Shown here: positions 1 to 12,275 of the stretch, piece by piece
Numbering within the stretch: the stretch's first letter is position 1
How the letters are laid out: each line of letters opens with the position of its first letter
Source of the DNA: Plasmopara viticola
Taxonomy: Eukaryota; Oomycota; Peronosporomycetes; Peronosporales; Peronosporaceae
Direction: 5' to 3'
Length of the DNA: 64,000 nt
Assembly (NCBI GenBank): GCA_001695595.3
Contig: MBPM02000053.1
Coordinates: forward strand, 434,001 to 498,000
The notes under the pieces: model-generated
Told to the model about the DNA's origin: nothing
The model's input: the letters and a program-made list of their open reading frames with translations, nothing else
Databases searched by the model: none
Program-made: the position numbers and the translations under genes

Positions 1-839
1 TTCACAAATCGCTCCAGAATACAGATTCATTAAGTCCTGATTGATGAGTACAAAGAATGTCACCATAAGACACATGTAAAGCTGTTAATTTTCTAGAACC
101 TAAGCCTTTACAAATTTCTTGTAATTTTCAGGATGGAAGTATTGCGAATGACATTTTCGAAAGTATTTCAAAAGAACGGGCTTATCGTGTAAAACTCTAT
201 CAGCCTGACCATGATTCAACTCGACGGCAAATTCCTTGTTCATCTAAATTAAAGATCTGGATTGCTAAAATACAGAGCAAGAGACAAAAACGTCAAAGGT
301 TAATACATCTAAGACACTCAGTCTGGATGATCAAAAATATTAATACTCGGGATATCAGTTTAGGATGTGATCAGGACAATCTATCGGACACTAAGATTGA
401 ATTATACGCTAGGCAACTGATCAAGCTTTTCAAAGGGGAGGGGTTGCGAAAGAACAATGGTACCTAATTGAGTTCATCAACGATGACTAACGCTGATTGT
501 CTGAAGTTGATTGGACATAGATTCAATATTGAATGAAACATAGTCGTTTTGAGATGGAGATACAGATTTTGGGTGATTTACTTCGCCTGATCCTTCGATC
601 TCCATTGCTTGGGGCATCAATTGACGTCGAATACTCTTTGTCGATGCATTTTTCCTTCTTTTGGCTAGTATATACTATAAGATATAATAGGTTTTCCAAT
701 TTTGTAAGATTTTAATTGCCAGGTGGCTATTAATCAGTTCCGGTATCTATTCTCGCAGTCAGTCGACTTCAGTCACTGTAAAGTTGCACTAGGATCAATA
801 TCCGTCTACTTTTTCTAGCGAGCAATTAATGCTCAGCGT
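1..839. other. Gene-poor leader, no recognisable gene
   Basis: AT-rich sequence with stops in all frames. The longest open stretch (533-715, +, 60 codons) resembles nothing I recognise and has no gene-like context. It may be the outer flank of the decayed viral element that starts just to the right, but nothing visible marks an element terminus. Confidence 0.5.
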
Positions 840-859
840 CAAGATAACAACTTGAAATC

Positions 860-1500
860 AAACGGCCGACAGCTTCGACGACAACGACATGCACAATTAC
901 ACTCCCTGATGGTACATACTCGGCAAGCGACATCAATAAGTACCTCAAATATTGGTCTATCCAAAATATATATCTAATTAACGAGCAATACGACCGGATA
1001 AAATTACTATTTCATCTCATGTGCTGAGAATCCATCGAGTTACGTTATTAAATTAACAATGCAACTCGTCAAGAATACCACAGGCTACACTGCGGCAAGT
1101 GGCTTATCTACAATGTCAGTCAGTGCTTAAACACCTCAGCCTCAGGTGGTCGATTCCTCATTTAGAACTATCATTGAGTTCGGTCCAGTTACGTATCCAG
1201 CGGCTCAAACAACCAGTGTTTATACGGTTGATTGTAATTCATTTTTTTGAATCGGTCCGACCGCCGCGGTAGTTATCACTTGTTCAAATCTGAACAATGT
1301 AATTGCAAACAACAATAAAGTACTACACGCATTTAGTTCTGCGGAGGTTGAGTGTGGCGACTTAATCACAGCTACACAAGGTCAAGGGTTAGCCTATTGC
1401 CCGATGCAAGGAACTAATTCGTTCCTTGATCAAAATATTATCCCGCTTGGTATCATTGATATCAACGCATGCATACTTGTGTTGATTCGACCAGTGAATA
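860..1500 (+). pseudogene. Broken virion structural-like protein
   Basis: One + frame (about 878-1025) reads TITLPDGTYSASDINKYL, then continues with hydrophobic and aromatic residues to a TGA. A second frame picks up later (about 1380-1497) with segments such as GLAYCPMQGTNSF and IPLGIIDINACILVLIRP. The layout (a 'P-D-G-T-Y-x-x-x-D-I-N' start, a beta-rich middle, a closing 'D-x-N-x-x-P-L-x-I' block) is a style I associate with structural proteins of protist dsDNA viruses. That is recognition by pattern, not a database match. Several frameshifts and stops make it non-functional. It sits just upstream of, and on the same strand as, the fibre-like gene. It could instead be the N-terminal domain of that same fibre protein. 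Confidence 0.35.
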
Positions 1501-2147
1501 AGCAGCTTGTAAGTCGCAAACATACTCGATAACATTCTTGTAAATCATACAATTAATGATATCCGTCATCATCGTGCTCATTTTTTCCGATCTTGTTCGG
1601 TTGTATAGATCGATAAATGGTCTGATTGGAATATCAGCGGGGAAGTCACGACAGATCAAAATCAAGGTCTCGTTGATTGATATTTTGACCAAGAATCACA
1701 TATTGACAATTAACTCGAATCGGTTTTGGAACTTCGAAGAAATCTGTAGAATATAAATCATTGACCCGCCTTACTTTTGTCCTCGGATGCAGTACTGTAA
1801 GATCTGAGCTAGAAGTGTTTTTGGCACCATGACCAAGTCACCAAAGATTATCAGCTTGCTAGTCTTAAAATCGTATTTGCTCATTGCACAAATTTGGCCT
1901 TCCTCGATCACCTGGACGTTGTCGGCTTAGAAGGGCAATTATGAAGAGAACTGTATTTAATCGCTCTGATCTACTAAGAGAGGTCACGCACATGCGAAGT
2001 GGCAACTCGAAATAATCGTTTTTTTGGGATTTTCTTCAGCTTCGACTTCGGTATGGATTCTTAAATATTTTACATCTCATAATCTAGTGATAGAAAGATG
2101 ATGTCACATCCGCCACCTCCATCCAGTCTTCAACAGTACTTTATTCG

Positions 2148-4618
2148 ATGGTCAAGGCAGCTGATAATCCCTCATCGCTACTACTTCAAAACGTAATCCC
2201 TGATAATTTTCCCTGTTATCATTCGAAATTCCTCTTAAGTCTCCAGACTTTGGATAACTACAAAACTTGCAAGCTTATGTTCAATTGCTTTATATCGCGA
2301 TCAAAAATGTATTTCCCTCCAACTATTAATTCTCTTGTATTTAATAGCTCTTTCTTCAACTCATACAATAGTCACCTTACTTTAACTGCAGATGATCAAA
2401 GATATCTGAGCCTTGGCAGAGAAAGATCACTCTCTGCCTTGTATGTGATTAGCAATATAAATTGTGGATCAACGACTATTAACGGATCCAGTTAAGATTT
2501 GTCCGGTCTTGGTTACCTTTCTGAAGTGACTCCTGGTGCATCCAAGACGCTCATCTTGTTTCAAGAAGCAAAATTAGCGGGGGTAACACTTCAGACAACA
2601 ACGTTATTCTTAAGAAGCTCAAATCTAACTGTAATTGAAGCAAGCTATTTGATTGGTCGTACAGTAAAAGTGACTTGAGCGAATTAAGCAGAAACTGTGA
2701 ATGGATCTTCAAGTGTAAGCGGTATCAATAATTTATCAGCTTTGGGAATTATTGGGACTAATCAAACTGCTTCCCGACCAAACATTACGTCGATTGGAAA
2801 ATTGGCAACTCTTACTGTAAATGCTTTGAAAGATTGTAAATTAGTAAATGTTGTATCAGTTAAATCCAATGCAAACACATGGGGGACTCGAGCTGCAAAT
2901 GGAACTGTTTGATGCGAGCTTGCAACTAATGATTAGATTGGGACACAGTGTAATCATAGTATTGTTATTGCAATAAAGAACACGGCCAAATCGACTATCT
3001 AATCAAGTGGGAATAGTACTATAGCTGACACCGCATCTGGTCTGCAGCTAGATCTAGCTTTAACTGAAACGGGTTCAAATGTGCCAAATTTATCGTTCAA
3101 AGAGACATCACTCTCCGAAATTTACTACACTTGGATTACTCTTGGTGGAGCAGCGGCGTCAAAAGTTGTTGTATTGAATCTAGCTCTTGGCTATTCTGGT
3201 CTTCGTACTTTATCTATCACAAGAAATGTTATTGCTCCAGCATTAGCTGCTTCACCTTCTAATACTTGTAATACAATAACGAAAGATGATGGAGCTGGAA
3301 GCTTGATTTTAAATCTTAGCTATTAACATTGAACATTAATGTACGCACTATGACAGCTGATGTTGATGTACTAAAATACATTGATTTAACAGCTTTGGTA
3401 CATTTTAAGCATCAAAATCAATGACACTCGATATTTCAGTTGTCGAATTGATTCCTTAGGCACATCAAGCCCAAATAATCCGCGTTTTTACGGGTCGAAC
3501 TGTTAATCGTGAAATTATGAACATTCATGGAGTATCTGATACAAATAAATTGGTCATCGCTTCGAGAACCACATCCGCCTGAAACAACAAACGTATTCGT
3601 TGATGAATCAAATATCCATGGATGATCCGAGCTCATTCGTTGGAGGTGTTATTGCTACAAGCGCTGATTCATTTTCTATCTATTTGAGCGTTTAACAAAC
3701 TGTGGAATTTACGTCTTAATTACATCGATTTTATTTCAATATTGGCAATACTCAGCCATATGAAATTGGTTATTCTCATACCTTCACTCTAGCCACTTCA
3801 GCAGATGCGTTTTGTACAAATCCTGCCGTATACCATCAAGTGGTTGTCTTTCCTTGTTTCAGGCAGTATTAATGAAACGATATTTATCACCAATACAATA
3901 TACACTAGTTCATTTGGGACTGCCCCTCTCACACCAAACTCGGGTAATATTTACATTTAAGCTTCCAGCGCGCTCAATGATGGTTGTGCTAATTATGATA
4001 TGCCGATCTTCATGAGATTATCTAATGCATAGATAACAAGGCAACGAATGCAACCTCGACTAATAGTGCATATTTTGGCACTGCTTTTGATGACTGCAAA
4101 CACACGAAAAGTTTCAAAATCTTCTGCTGGTAGAGTCGGTATCGGAACTGGATTTTTTCTCAACGCTTTTGCACGTATCATGATCAAACTCATACACAGA
4201 TGGTGTTGGCGGATTATCGACTAGTTATCAATACAGCTTACAAGGAAATATTTGGAGTGACCGTGGTTTAGGCCCAGTCAGTGATACGATGTCCGCCATA
4301 TTCTCGTCTTCGATTTTCTGTGTGCCGTCGATATTCACAAGTTCTGACAAGCGACTCAAGGAGAATATTGCACCTTTATCAATAAGCCTGGAACACTACG
4401 ATAAGCTGGAACCCGTCAGTTAGACTTGGTAAAGAGAGAGCAAAGAAAAACTTGGACTGATTGCGCAAGATACACGGAAAGTGCGTAAAGAAATGGTGCT
4501 GAGTATTGAACCAAACGAGAAAATGGAAGAAGAAGGCGATAATGATCTGGAAGAATACCAATATGTTCTTGATTACCTTCAACTTAGCGCATTAAATGCT
4601 GTCGCTTTTGAACTTTAA
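2148..4618 (+). pseudogene. Broken fibre/spike-like protein with C-terminal S74 chaperone domain
   Basis: The frame from 2148 to 3326 is uninterrupted except for stop codons (2493, 2676, 2685, 2910, 2934, 3000, 3324). It shows repeating modules of the type 'T-L-G-G-A-A-A-S-K-V-V-V-L-N' followed by 'G-L-R-T-L-S-I-T', and 'S-R-P-N-I-T-S-I-G-K-L-A-T-L-T-V'. These beta-strand repeats are typical of trimeric viral fibres. After several frame changes the C-terminus is clear. SDKRLKENI lies at 4343-4369, then KLGLIAQDTRK and LDYLQLSALNAVAFEL to the stop at 4616-4618, all in one frame apart from stops at 4421 and 4430. SDKRLKENI plus G-L-I-A-Q is the signature of the endosialidase-type intramolecular chaperone (Peptidase_S74), which trims itself off after the fibre trimerises. 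It is a pseudogene. The family call for the C-terminus is firm; the viral origin is inferred. Confidence 0.7.
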
Positions 4619-4764
4619 AAAAAATAGTCGATGGGTTCGAAGAAAATTACTTACATAACGTCCAGTTAAACAAAGATTTCATCGAGCCGGCCTTTAATTT
4701 AGCTTTGTACTATTTAATACCATTTCGTCCCACTTTTCGTTTCTTAGGCGGGTTTGGAGCATTG

Positions 4765-5640
4765 TCATAGAAAAAGTCTATGCCTTAGCGCAAATCGACT
4801 TGCGCTTTTTATTTGAATCCAGTACATCTTACAATCTCTTTGCAAATGGGCTTTTGTAGCTGTAAATATCTGCTGTATAATCGTTTTAATGTCCAAAATC
4901 ATTTTTCGTAGTGCTTTCTCTCTCAGTTTCTTCTTTTGATTCCCAGTATCGCTGCTTCCAACAACCGAGTTTTGAAAGAGTTGTCGAGTTATCAAATGAT
5001 CTTCCCCAGCTCGTTTAGCAGCTTTTTTTATGCTCGTTCGTCAGTGGGAGTGTTTTTTTTTGGGGGGGGAGTTGCGGTTCGTTTTCGTTTCAGAAGTTTT
5101 TCCGCTTCTTTCATGACTTCATCGGCAAATTTATCAGCCATTCCTTGGCGCCTTCGCATGGCCCCCTTTCTTTAAACTCTCTTTGCTTATTTAGATATTT
5201 TCGAACATTATCATCCATCACCTGTCTCAATGTCTTTTTCACTTTATTATGTACGAGAGTATTGATGGCCTCTTGAGTAACGTCATGTATGCCGCTATAA
5301 AAATCGTCGGATAAATTTTCAGCTGCAGTGGGCTCTTCCATATTAAAGTCTGCGTCATTTGATTGCGGGACGTACGTATGCTTCCTCATACTAGATTTGT
5401 AGTACCACTTGCTTTACCTTTAGTAATTTCAGAAAGACCTTTTAAATTTTGTGATTCGATCACACTCATACTCACAAATCTTCCCTATCACTCGCTGAAA
5501 CAGATTTGCTACTAAGTCAGGGCTTGCATCATTCAGATCCTTTTCTATAAATAAAGCCTTTAGCTTCTTGCCGTGAACAAAAATAGACTTGGTATTGAAT
5601 TGTAATGCCTGTTGCTTTGTCTATTTATCGGAGAAGAAAT
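4765..5640 (-). pseudogene. Broken coding region(s) of unknown function inside the viral remnant
   Basis: Three open pieces are read on the - strand. About 5620-5430 is a Lys-rich stretch containing GKKLKALFIEKDLNDASPDL. Piece 5389-5111 starts with ATG and is acidic then basic, containing TLRQVMDDNVRKYLNKQREF. Piece 4995-4765 is Lys/Arg-rich. A T10-G8 run near 5053-5070 falls where the frame is lost. I do not recognise the product. The strand matches the capsid-like remnant to the right and converges on the fibre-like gene to the left. Confidence 0.3.
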
Positions 5641-5799
5641 CGGTCAAGATTGATTTTAATTAGGTCACATATATTGGAGGTTATTAAAAAAGAGGTGGTT
5701 AAATGAAATTACATTACGAAGTTGTCAAGATGCGCGGTGCACAGGGCCTTGGGAGAGCGTTACCCTTAGCCGTATCAGCGGTTGCAAAGACTATAGACA

Positions 5800-7407
5800 A
5801 TACATGGTGTTAATTCGAAAGGGCGTAGTGACAGTTGAAAGTACTAGACTTAATAGTACTCTTACTATACCATCTTTACTTAGATGGCGGCGACCAAAAT
5901 ATCAACAGCAACAAACCGATACAGCGATTCTCATTGACGCCGAGATAGCAAACCAGTCAACGTAACATCATCGAGACCACCATCTAGACCCGACTTCGAC
6001 ATCTGTTGCACGAACAAATCACACCCAAAACAAAAGAATTGCTCCAAATAGTAACAATTCCAAGGGTAACTTGTAGATTTTGCTATACAGCAAATAGACT
6101 TGTCGTAGCAGATACAATGGAGAATGGGCTACGGAACGAATTGATAAAGTCCGATACAGTAGCACCTGCGATTGGATTGGAAATAACAAATTGCATGATC
6201 AAACGCTTTGGATTAGCAAGGCCATTATTAACTGTCTAAGTGAAGTAAGCTCTCCTGCACAACAGTGAATTTATTGGTAATTCGTTTTAGGTAGCGAAAG
6301 GTTTTCTCCTGAGCCAATGCATGATCGGCGCCTGGGTGGGGCGAGAAAGTTGGAACGAGAAGACACGAGAACTATTGCGAAGGACTGATACCAATTCCAA
6401 CAGAGATAGTACCATTATTGTCAGCTGTAATCGTAAGAGGTTCAGTAGATGCAGGGAACGCGAGGCCGCCAGTCCGAGCAGTTGTTGTCGCACCACTACT
6501 CAAATTCCAAAGAACTTGGCACGTGATGCCAAATTTCATGTTTTTGCACAAACTAGCAATAGTGGCAGGCGCGACAGCGCCATCAGTACCAGTCGTAACC
6601 AAAGTTGTAGATGAACTATCGTAATTAAGGTGAATGAGACCGCGCATGTTCTTCTGCACTGGGCATTTCTTTAAATAGTCACAGATATCCCCCAGAAAAT
6701 GAGCGACGTTAATTGGCGAACATGTAGCAGCAGCACCAGCAGAAGCCACATAGACTTGAGGTTTCAATACGGTGCGCTACCTCCCGTTTTGCCAATTTCC
6801 CGCTTTGTTGATTAAGGGCGGTAAAGAGAGATCGCTGCGCAGCACCTCCGTTAAAGTACGTGTTAGCTAAACCAAACTCACTCACACTATTAGTAGCATT
6901 CATAAAGGACGAAGAGGCCATGTTTTCGAGTGATTGAGCTGCTCCAGTGCTTCCTTGAATCGTAGGAGTGGCATATTTATTCAATACAAAAATGCTAATT
7001 GGAACATAGTGAACACAATCATCTTAATCCGTTTCATTCATAGCCTTAACTTTTTCGTTGCATTTTCATGAACTTGATACGCTTGTACGGTGGTTCCGCT
7101 AGTAACAACCTGAACGCAGTCAATGAACTGCCACGCACCTGCCTTATGCATCAATTGATCCACAGCACAGACAGCAGTCGAAGTGACCGAAAAAGCACCC
7201 CCGTTAGTAGTCTGAAGCATCCATGGAAGCTCGATGACGACTTCTTCCCCATTGACAAATGCAGCTTGCGAAGTGATCGTTGAGAGATAAAGTTGGATTT
7301 GTCCAATGTTAGATAAATTTATGTCCATTTCTTATCACGAAAGAGTTTTTCAGCAGAAGCTGGTTCGACGGAATGCTTAAAAGTAGAAATATCAGATGCA
7401 GACGACA
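5800..7407 (-). pseudogene. Broken capsid-like protein
   Basis: Read right to left, the probable start is ATG at 7407 (MSSASDISTFKHSVEPASAE). One frame slip follows at about 7328. Then come IGQIQLYLSTITSQ and VVIELPWMLQ; after another break a Gly/Ala/Asn-rich middle (6984-6372); and after another a segment with GLANPKRLIMQFVISNP and FRSPFS (about 6235-6085). The order (short N-terminal arm, 'Q-I-x-L' and 'E-L-P' strands, a long Ala/Gly/Thr-rich loop region, then 'N-P-K-R-L-I' and 'S-P-F-S') recalls jelly-roll major capsid proteins of Polinton-like and related viruses, and an original length of about 450-530 residues would fit. This is an inference from layout. It carries at least three frame changes and cannot be functional. 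Confidence 0.35.
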
Positions 7408-7770
7408 TTAATTTGTGTGATTACATTGATGTCGATTATATTATACTGATCAAAAAATAAAGCACCGTGAGCGAAAACGGATGATCAGCTCATGTAAGTT
7501 GCCAACTCCCTTGGCGTCAAAGTAGATCAAATTGATTTCAAGCAGTATTTAGACAGAAGCAAAGATTCTGTATTCTGAACATGGGAACGCAGATTGGCGG
7601 TACTTTTGATATCAGTCTCAAACAAGCATAAGGCTTACTTCGATCCTCTTGGCTTAGCTAGGCCACGTATCACACCAAGAATTATTTTTATCGTGAAATT
7701 GAAATGCAGAATCCCGATTTGGACGCTGTGGGCAGTATAGTACTCTTTGGCTCTACCATCTGCAACACAG

Positions 7771-8010
7771 TCAAATAAATAATGTCTTCAAACTCTTCAA
7801 AGAGCAGTATGAAATATTATGATTTATCGCTTCAATATAGACACGAATCTCAAAAAATGCTGACTGTTGTGAGATTGGGTTACAATTTTTAATATTTGCC
7901 GTCGTAATATACACAGAGTCACGCAATGGGTGTCCAGTAAATATACTCACAAGAACCGCAGCCGATTTAGTCAATGACACAATGGTAGTGCCGATGTGTG
8001 CGTTGTATTC
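7771..8010 (-). pseudogene. Small broken coding fragment next to the capsid-like remnant
   Basis: An open - strand stretch reads VSLTKSAAVLVSIFTGHPL, then SVYITTANIKNCNPI and SAFFEIRVYIE, a beta-rich composition like the neighbouring structural remnants. It has the same strand and spacing as if it lay upstream of the capsid-like gene. I do not recognise a family. Confidence 0.25.
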
Positions 8011-11000
8011 AAAATGGTAAAGGCAGCGTCATATTTAAAGTTGCATCACCACAATGGAACATTTTAGTACTTGAAGTTTTGATGGGGTATAAATATATTA
8101 CTACTCTATTTTATGATGCATAACCAATGGAGTATTATCGATAGCCAGCGTGTGTGCGTAAGCTCGCAAGTAGCGCAAAGTCACCTAGCACTATAGATGA
8201 AGCTTTCTAGTCAGCAAAGTCAAATGCAACTTCTATTGTCTGAACGGGCAATATTATTCGTAGACTACGAGTGAAGGACGCTACGTAGAAGATTCAGCGA
8301 GTGGAAAGAATAATGCATGCAGTTGATTATCAAAAAATTGAGTTCAGATAAAAATTACAAATTATCGATTGTTCTTTGATTTGCTATTTTGTGCTGCTTA
8401 TCTCTTTCTTGCACGCTACGGTATCGTTTATCCAAACTTGGCAGTCAACCACGCTGATTTGTTACTTATCTAAATTCAAAGGAATCCATCTGCAGATCGC
8501 GCAGTATGCGATTAGTCATGTTTTATGGCAGTCTACATTTTAACTTTAAATTATCTTAAACAGCGCTCGAGATTTCTAAGAAGAGTTTATCCTTCAGGAC
8601 TTAAGCACGAGGCGCATCGGTAAGTAAGACAAATAGTGTGACTGGTTGATTCCAAAAGTTAATATTATCGACTTGGTATTACCTAACAATATTCTTAGAG
8701 ATACTATATTTTACCTGAATGGGTATCACATAAATGTATGAGTCACATTGAGTCTCAATGGTGAGACTAATGCTACTTCTTGGATTTAGGTGAATAGTGA
8801 TCTGTGACTCGTATTAATTATACGCATAGACCAAAATTCGAAGATCTATGCTCACGCTTCTTCTAAGCAAATGGCTTCGACAGCATGCTGCACCTAGTAA
8901 CACGTATGGCCAATTGACACCTGGATTTGTGAAACTGGACCATTGTGAAGATGAAACAGAGTCATCACTTGCATCGAGGCGTACAAAACGATTGGGTCTG
9001 TTCGACCAGAATCCGACGCAATCAATGTGCGTCCGAATGCGCTCTTCGGTATCAAGAGTGCTTTATTAAAGGACCTTTAGTAGCAAATAATGAAATCATT
9101 TGAGTTGATAAAGCCAGCCCCACAGGCAAGTGCCCCTTTTTAAAATTGAAGCCGCTCGCGGTTTTGTAAACAAAAGATTCTTTCCTTTCTAAAAAGAGAG
9201 AGAAGGATAAAACATTTTGCTATGAATTAGAGAGGTCGGGATGACCATGATATCCGCTCTGTTGCTAGAGAAGCAGCAAAAAGGCTCTAGCCATCTCAAA
9301 GCTCAGTGGAATAGCACTCGAACGGGCGCTTACGAGCTGCACCTTAGGCAGTATCTCACCAGGGATGATTTGATGAGTCAGCTCAAGCAAATATATTTGC
9401 CATCCAGCCACACGTACCGTGTATAGTCACGCTTCCTTGCACTCTTCAGAGCAAAAATGTTGAAATGAACTAAAGGACTTTGTCCAGAAGCAGCGAACAT
9501 TACTGGCCGGACAGATAGCAACCCTCACTGGGAAAAATAGCAGTCGCCGTCTTGTATAATCAATCGCACACGGGCGGACGGACAAAACGACTTTGTGTAC
9601 ATCCGACCTCGTTTGATGGGGCGGTGAAAGTGACAATGAATGTGTGATAGCATTTAAAATAATGCGGATAGAGAAGGGTCGCAGGCACAGGGCTCACAGT
9701 CCCTATCAATCTCAACTATGCTGGTTTGAAGGAGGTAGGCCTCCAAAATGCGGTCCAGCACATGGGTGCCGTCGACGCTTCATCTGTTGTGATAGCCTCA
9801 ATTTACGGTCGGAGTGTCCTGTTCTAGCGGCACCAAGGCTTTAAGATTTTAAGTCCCTGTGTTCATTAGTTGTCTGGGTTGCCGTGGGAAACGGCAACAT
9901 CAAGGAAATATGGGAAAGCTTTCTAGAGAAAGCGTAACTTCTTCCTGACCTCAACAATGAATGGAAGTTTGACAAGCCTTGGCCGTTAGCTACTTCATTT
10001 TCTTTAGCACAATAAGCTTTCCCAAGCCTTACCTGCTGGGGTTGAGGCAACTGTGATAGATTATAGTAAATCCTCGCAATCACAGACGTGCTGGCAATTA
10101 CGCGAACTTCCACTGTTACAGGGTTCCATTGGCTCTTCAAGTACACCAGCGTAACATTGTCAACGTTTGCTTAGCAGCGAGAAAAGGGAAGCATCTTGAT
10201 GGATATAAATGTAGAGTTTCCTCAATCTGATAGCGGCAAACGCTGTATGGTCGTCAACTTGGATGTATAACATAAGCTTACCTAAAATACATAAGTACCT
10301 GGATTGGGACGAGCTTTGTGCCGATTAAAGATCCACCTACCCGCTTAGCTCCTAGTAGAGATCTGATAAACCCTAAATCTACCTCTGCCAAAAACCACAG
10401 GCGCGTTTGGTGCGGATATTGAGCAAGGTTGGCCAACGCTTTGAACGCTGATATTCCGAAAGTAGAAACTAATGATGGATTCTGTTGCGTTGTTTGGCAC
10501 ACAAAACACGGAGCATACATCGTGTGAAGCAGTAAAATCATGCCGGTGATGGCAAGGCCTTATGAGCGAGGCCCTAGTATTGTGCGGAGAGTGGCACGAG
10601 AGCATCTTTGAGCGAAGCTCGTTAGATATAGCGTTTGCTGCATCTCATAGGTGACAAGACTATCTTTGAGTCACGGCGGGCTAGAATACTGCCAATTACA
10701 AACCAAAAAGAGATGAATTCACTATTGGGTAGCACCAGAAGAGAACAAGTTTTGATTTATACAATGCAAAGTATCGACTAAGCCATCAAAAAGCAACTAT
10801 TACGATGCATGTATAGCGGCACTTCATCCGATACGAAATGATAGTCTTGAACAGCTTTCATAGTCGACCAGTAGTTCAAACAGTCGGAACACTGCCCTTT
10901 TAACGGACACAAAATAGCGCATTTTGCGCGAAGCGGCAGCTAAGCAAGAAACACACGCAAATTATCAGGAGCCGATCGCATGTACTTATGTACTTAACCC

Positions 11001-12275
11001 CAATAAGTAAGCTTCAGGTATAATTACAAGGCTTGCGCTAGTTTAAGTATAAGCTAGAAAGAAGCATCAGCGGAGTATCGCGCTTAAGACATCGAAGTGG
11101 GGCAGAAGGTGGGCAGTCGCGACGTAAGCATTGATAAGTCGAAGCTCTAGATCATATACTCAAGCTTCTTCGATGTCGATACAGAACTAACGAGGATGAC
11201 AACATAAAGATGCCAACATTAGAAAAGCAGAAAAACGAACGACTTGTACAAGTAAAGTCGGCTTCCTTTTGGCTGATAATCGACAACTTCGGACAGCTAG
11301 TGCAAATGTCGGACCAGGTGCCGATATCATCGATTAAATGGATGACTTTGACAATATTAAAAGCAGCACCTGATTTGTAAGCGTTTCCTTAACGAATGAG
11401 GCATACCAGAGCAAACGCCCCTTTAGAAAAAGGTAAGCATGGCTGACCAGTTACACTGGAAAAGGTTTTGCACTGAGCTTAACATAATGCAACTTCGTGG
11501 TGTAGTTTGATCTACCAGGTCGGTAAACGATGTTCGCGCTATTAGGGGCCAAGTGAGTCGATCAAAAATCCAGCGCATTGATTAAAAGTGCAAAATTCAG
11601 CTTGTGCAATAGGTCACAAACAGTAGCAAGGAATCGTTTTTACGAGATATTTCTCGCCGATAGTCGTACACGTGACAGATCGTCTTAGCTAGACGCTTCA
11701 TCTACCCTATCGAAAAGCTACGTTCTTTCTGTTCGATGCGATGAGAGAAACTGCGTTTTGCAAAATGTCAGAGGGGATTGAGGTGGACAGCAACTTTGAT
11801 AGCCTTGCTCTTTTCAAAACAAAACAACTCAGGGCTTTAAGCAAGTGTCACACGTACAAAACGACGTTTTTGAAGAGTTTGAATTTCATATCATTTCCGA
11901 CCACCAGCTTGCAATCTGTTTCTGTATGCCAAAGATGTGGAAGCGGACCGCGTGATTGAAACGAGGTTACACGAGTTATAGCATAACCGTGTCACATAAT
12001 CTACGTAATGTTTTGAATATCGATAAAGAGACAGCACTTACTACTAAAGAGTTTAAAAAAAATTACGGTGGAGTTGCTGCATCTGATAGCTCTTGTAGAT
12101 TATCGACACTTTGGACTTCAAGAGACAATCTTCTGGAAGGATGTAGAAACACCCTTGTTTTTCTCAAAGCATGCAAGACGGACTATATAAGCTAACTTTT
12201 TTATTCAACTCAAGCGGGCGCAATGACTAGTTGCACAAGGACCCGGCGTGATTATTGCGCATTCGAATGCACTTT
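8011..12275. other. Gene-poor decayed DNA, no supported gene
   Basis: Only short open frames are present (for example 8848-9069 + and 9241-9426 +; 9841-10146 - and 10278-10605 -). None has a domain I recognise, a plausible intron structure or a same-strand partner. Composition is near the local average. The region most likely consists of old, mutated transposon sequence, but that is inference. Confidence 0.5.

Larger units (their letters stand above)
840..8010. mobile_element. Decayed integrated dsDNA virus (Polinton-like or related), inferred
   Basis: Two convergent groups of broken coding regions lie here. On the + strand are a structural-protein remnant (about 860-1500) and a fibre-like protein with a C-terminal S74 chaperone domain (2148-4618). 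On the - strand are a capsid-like remnant (7407 down to about 5800) and smaller unknown fragments (5640-4765 and 8010-7771). Seen directly: the module repeats, the S74 signature, the frames and their breaks. Known: S74 chaperone domains end trimeric tail fibres and spikes of phages and large eukaryotic viruses and are not typical of retroelements. Inferred: a small or mid-sized dsDNA virus (Polinton-like, adintovirus-like or a nucleocytoplasmic relative) integrated and decayed. I saw no polymerase, integrase, packaging ATPase or terminal inverted repeats, so the class is unsettled and the borders are approximate. Confidence 0.5.

Noticed and set aside
8848..10605. Several 60-100-codon frames in the gene-poor left region
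   Set aside because: No domain, no intron structure, no same-strand neighbours; consistent with chance frames in decayed DNA.
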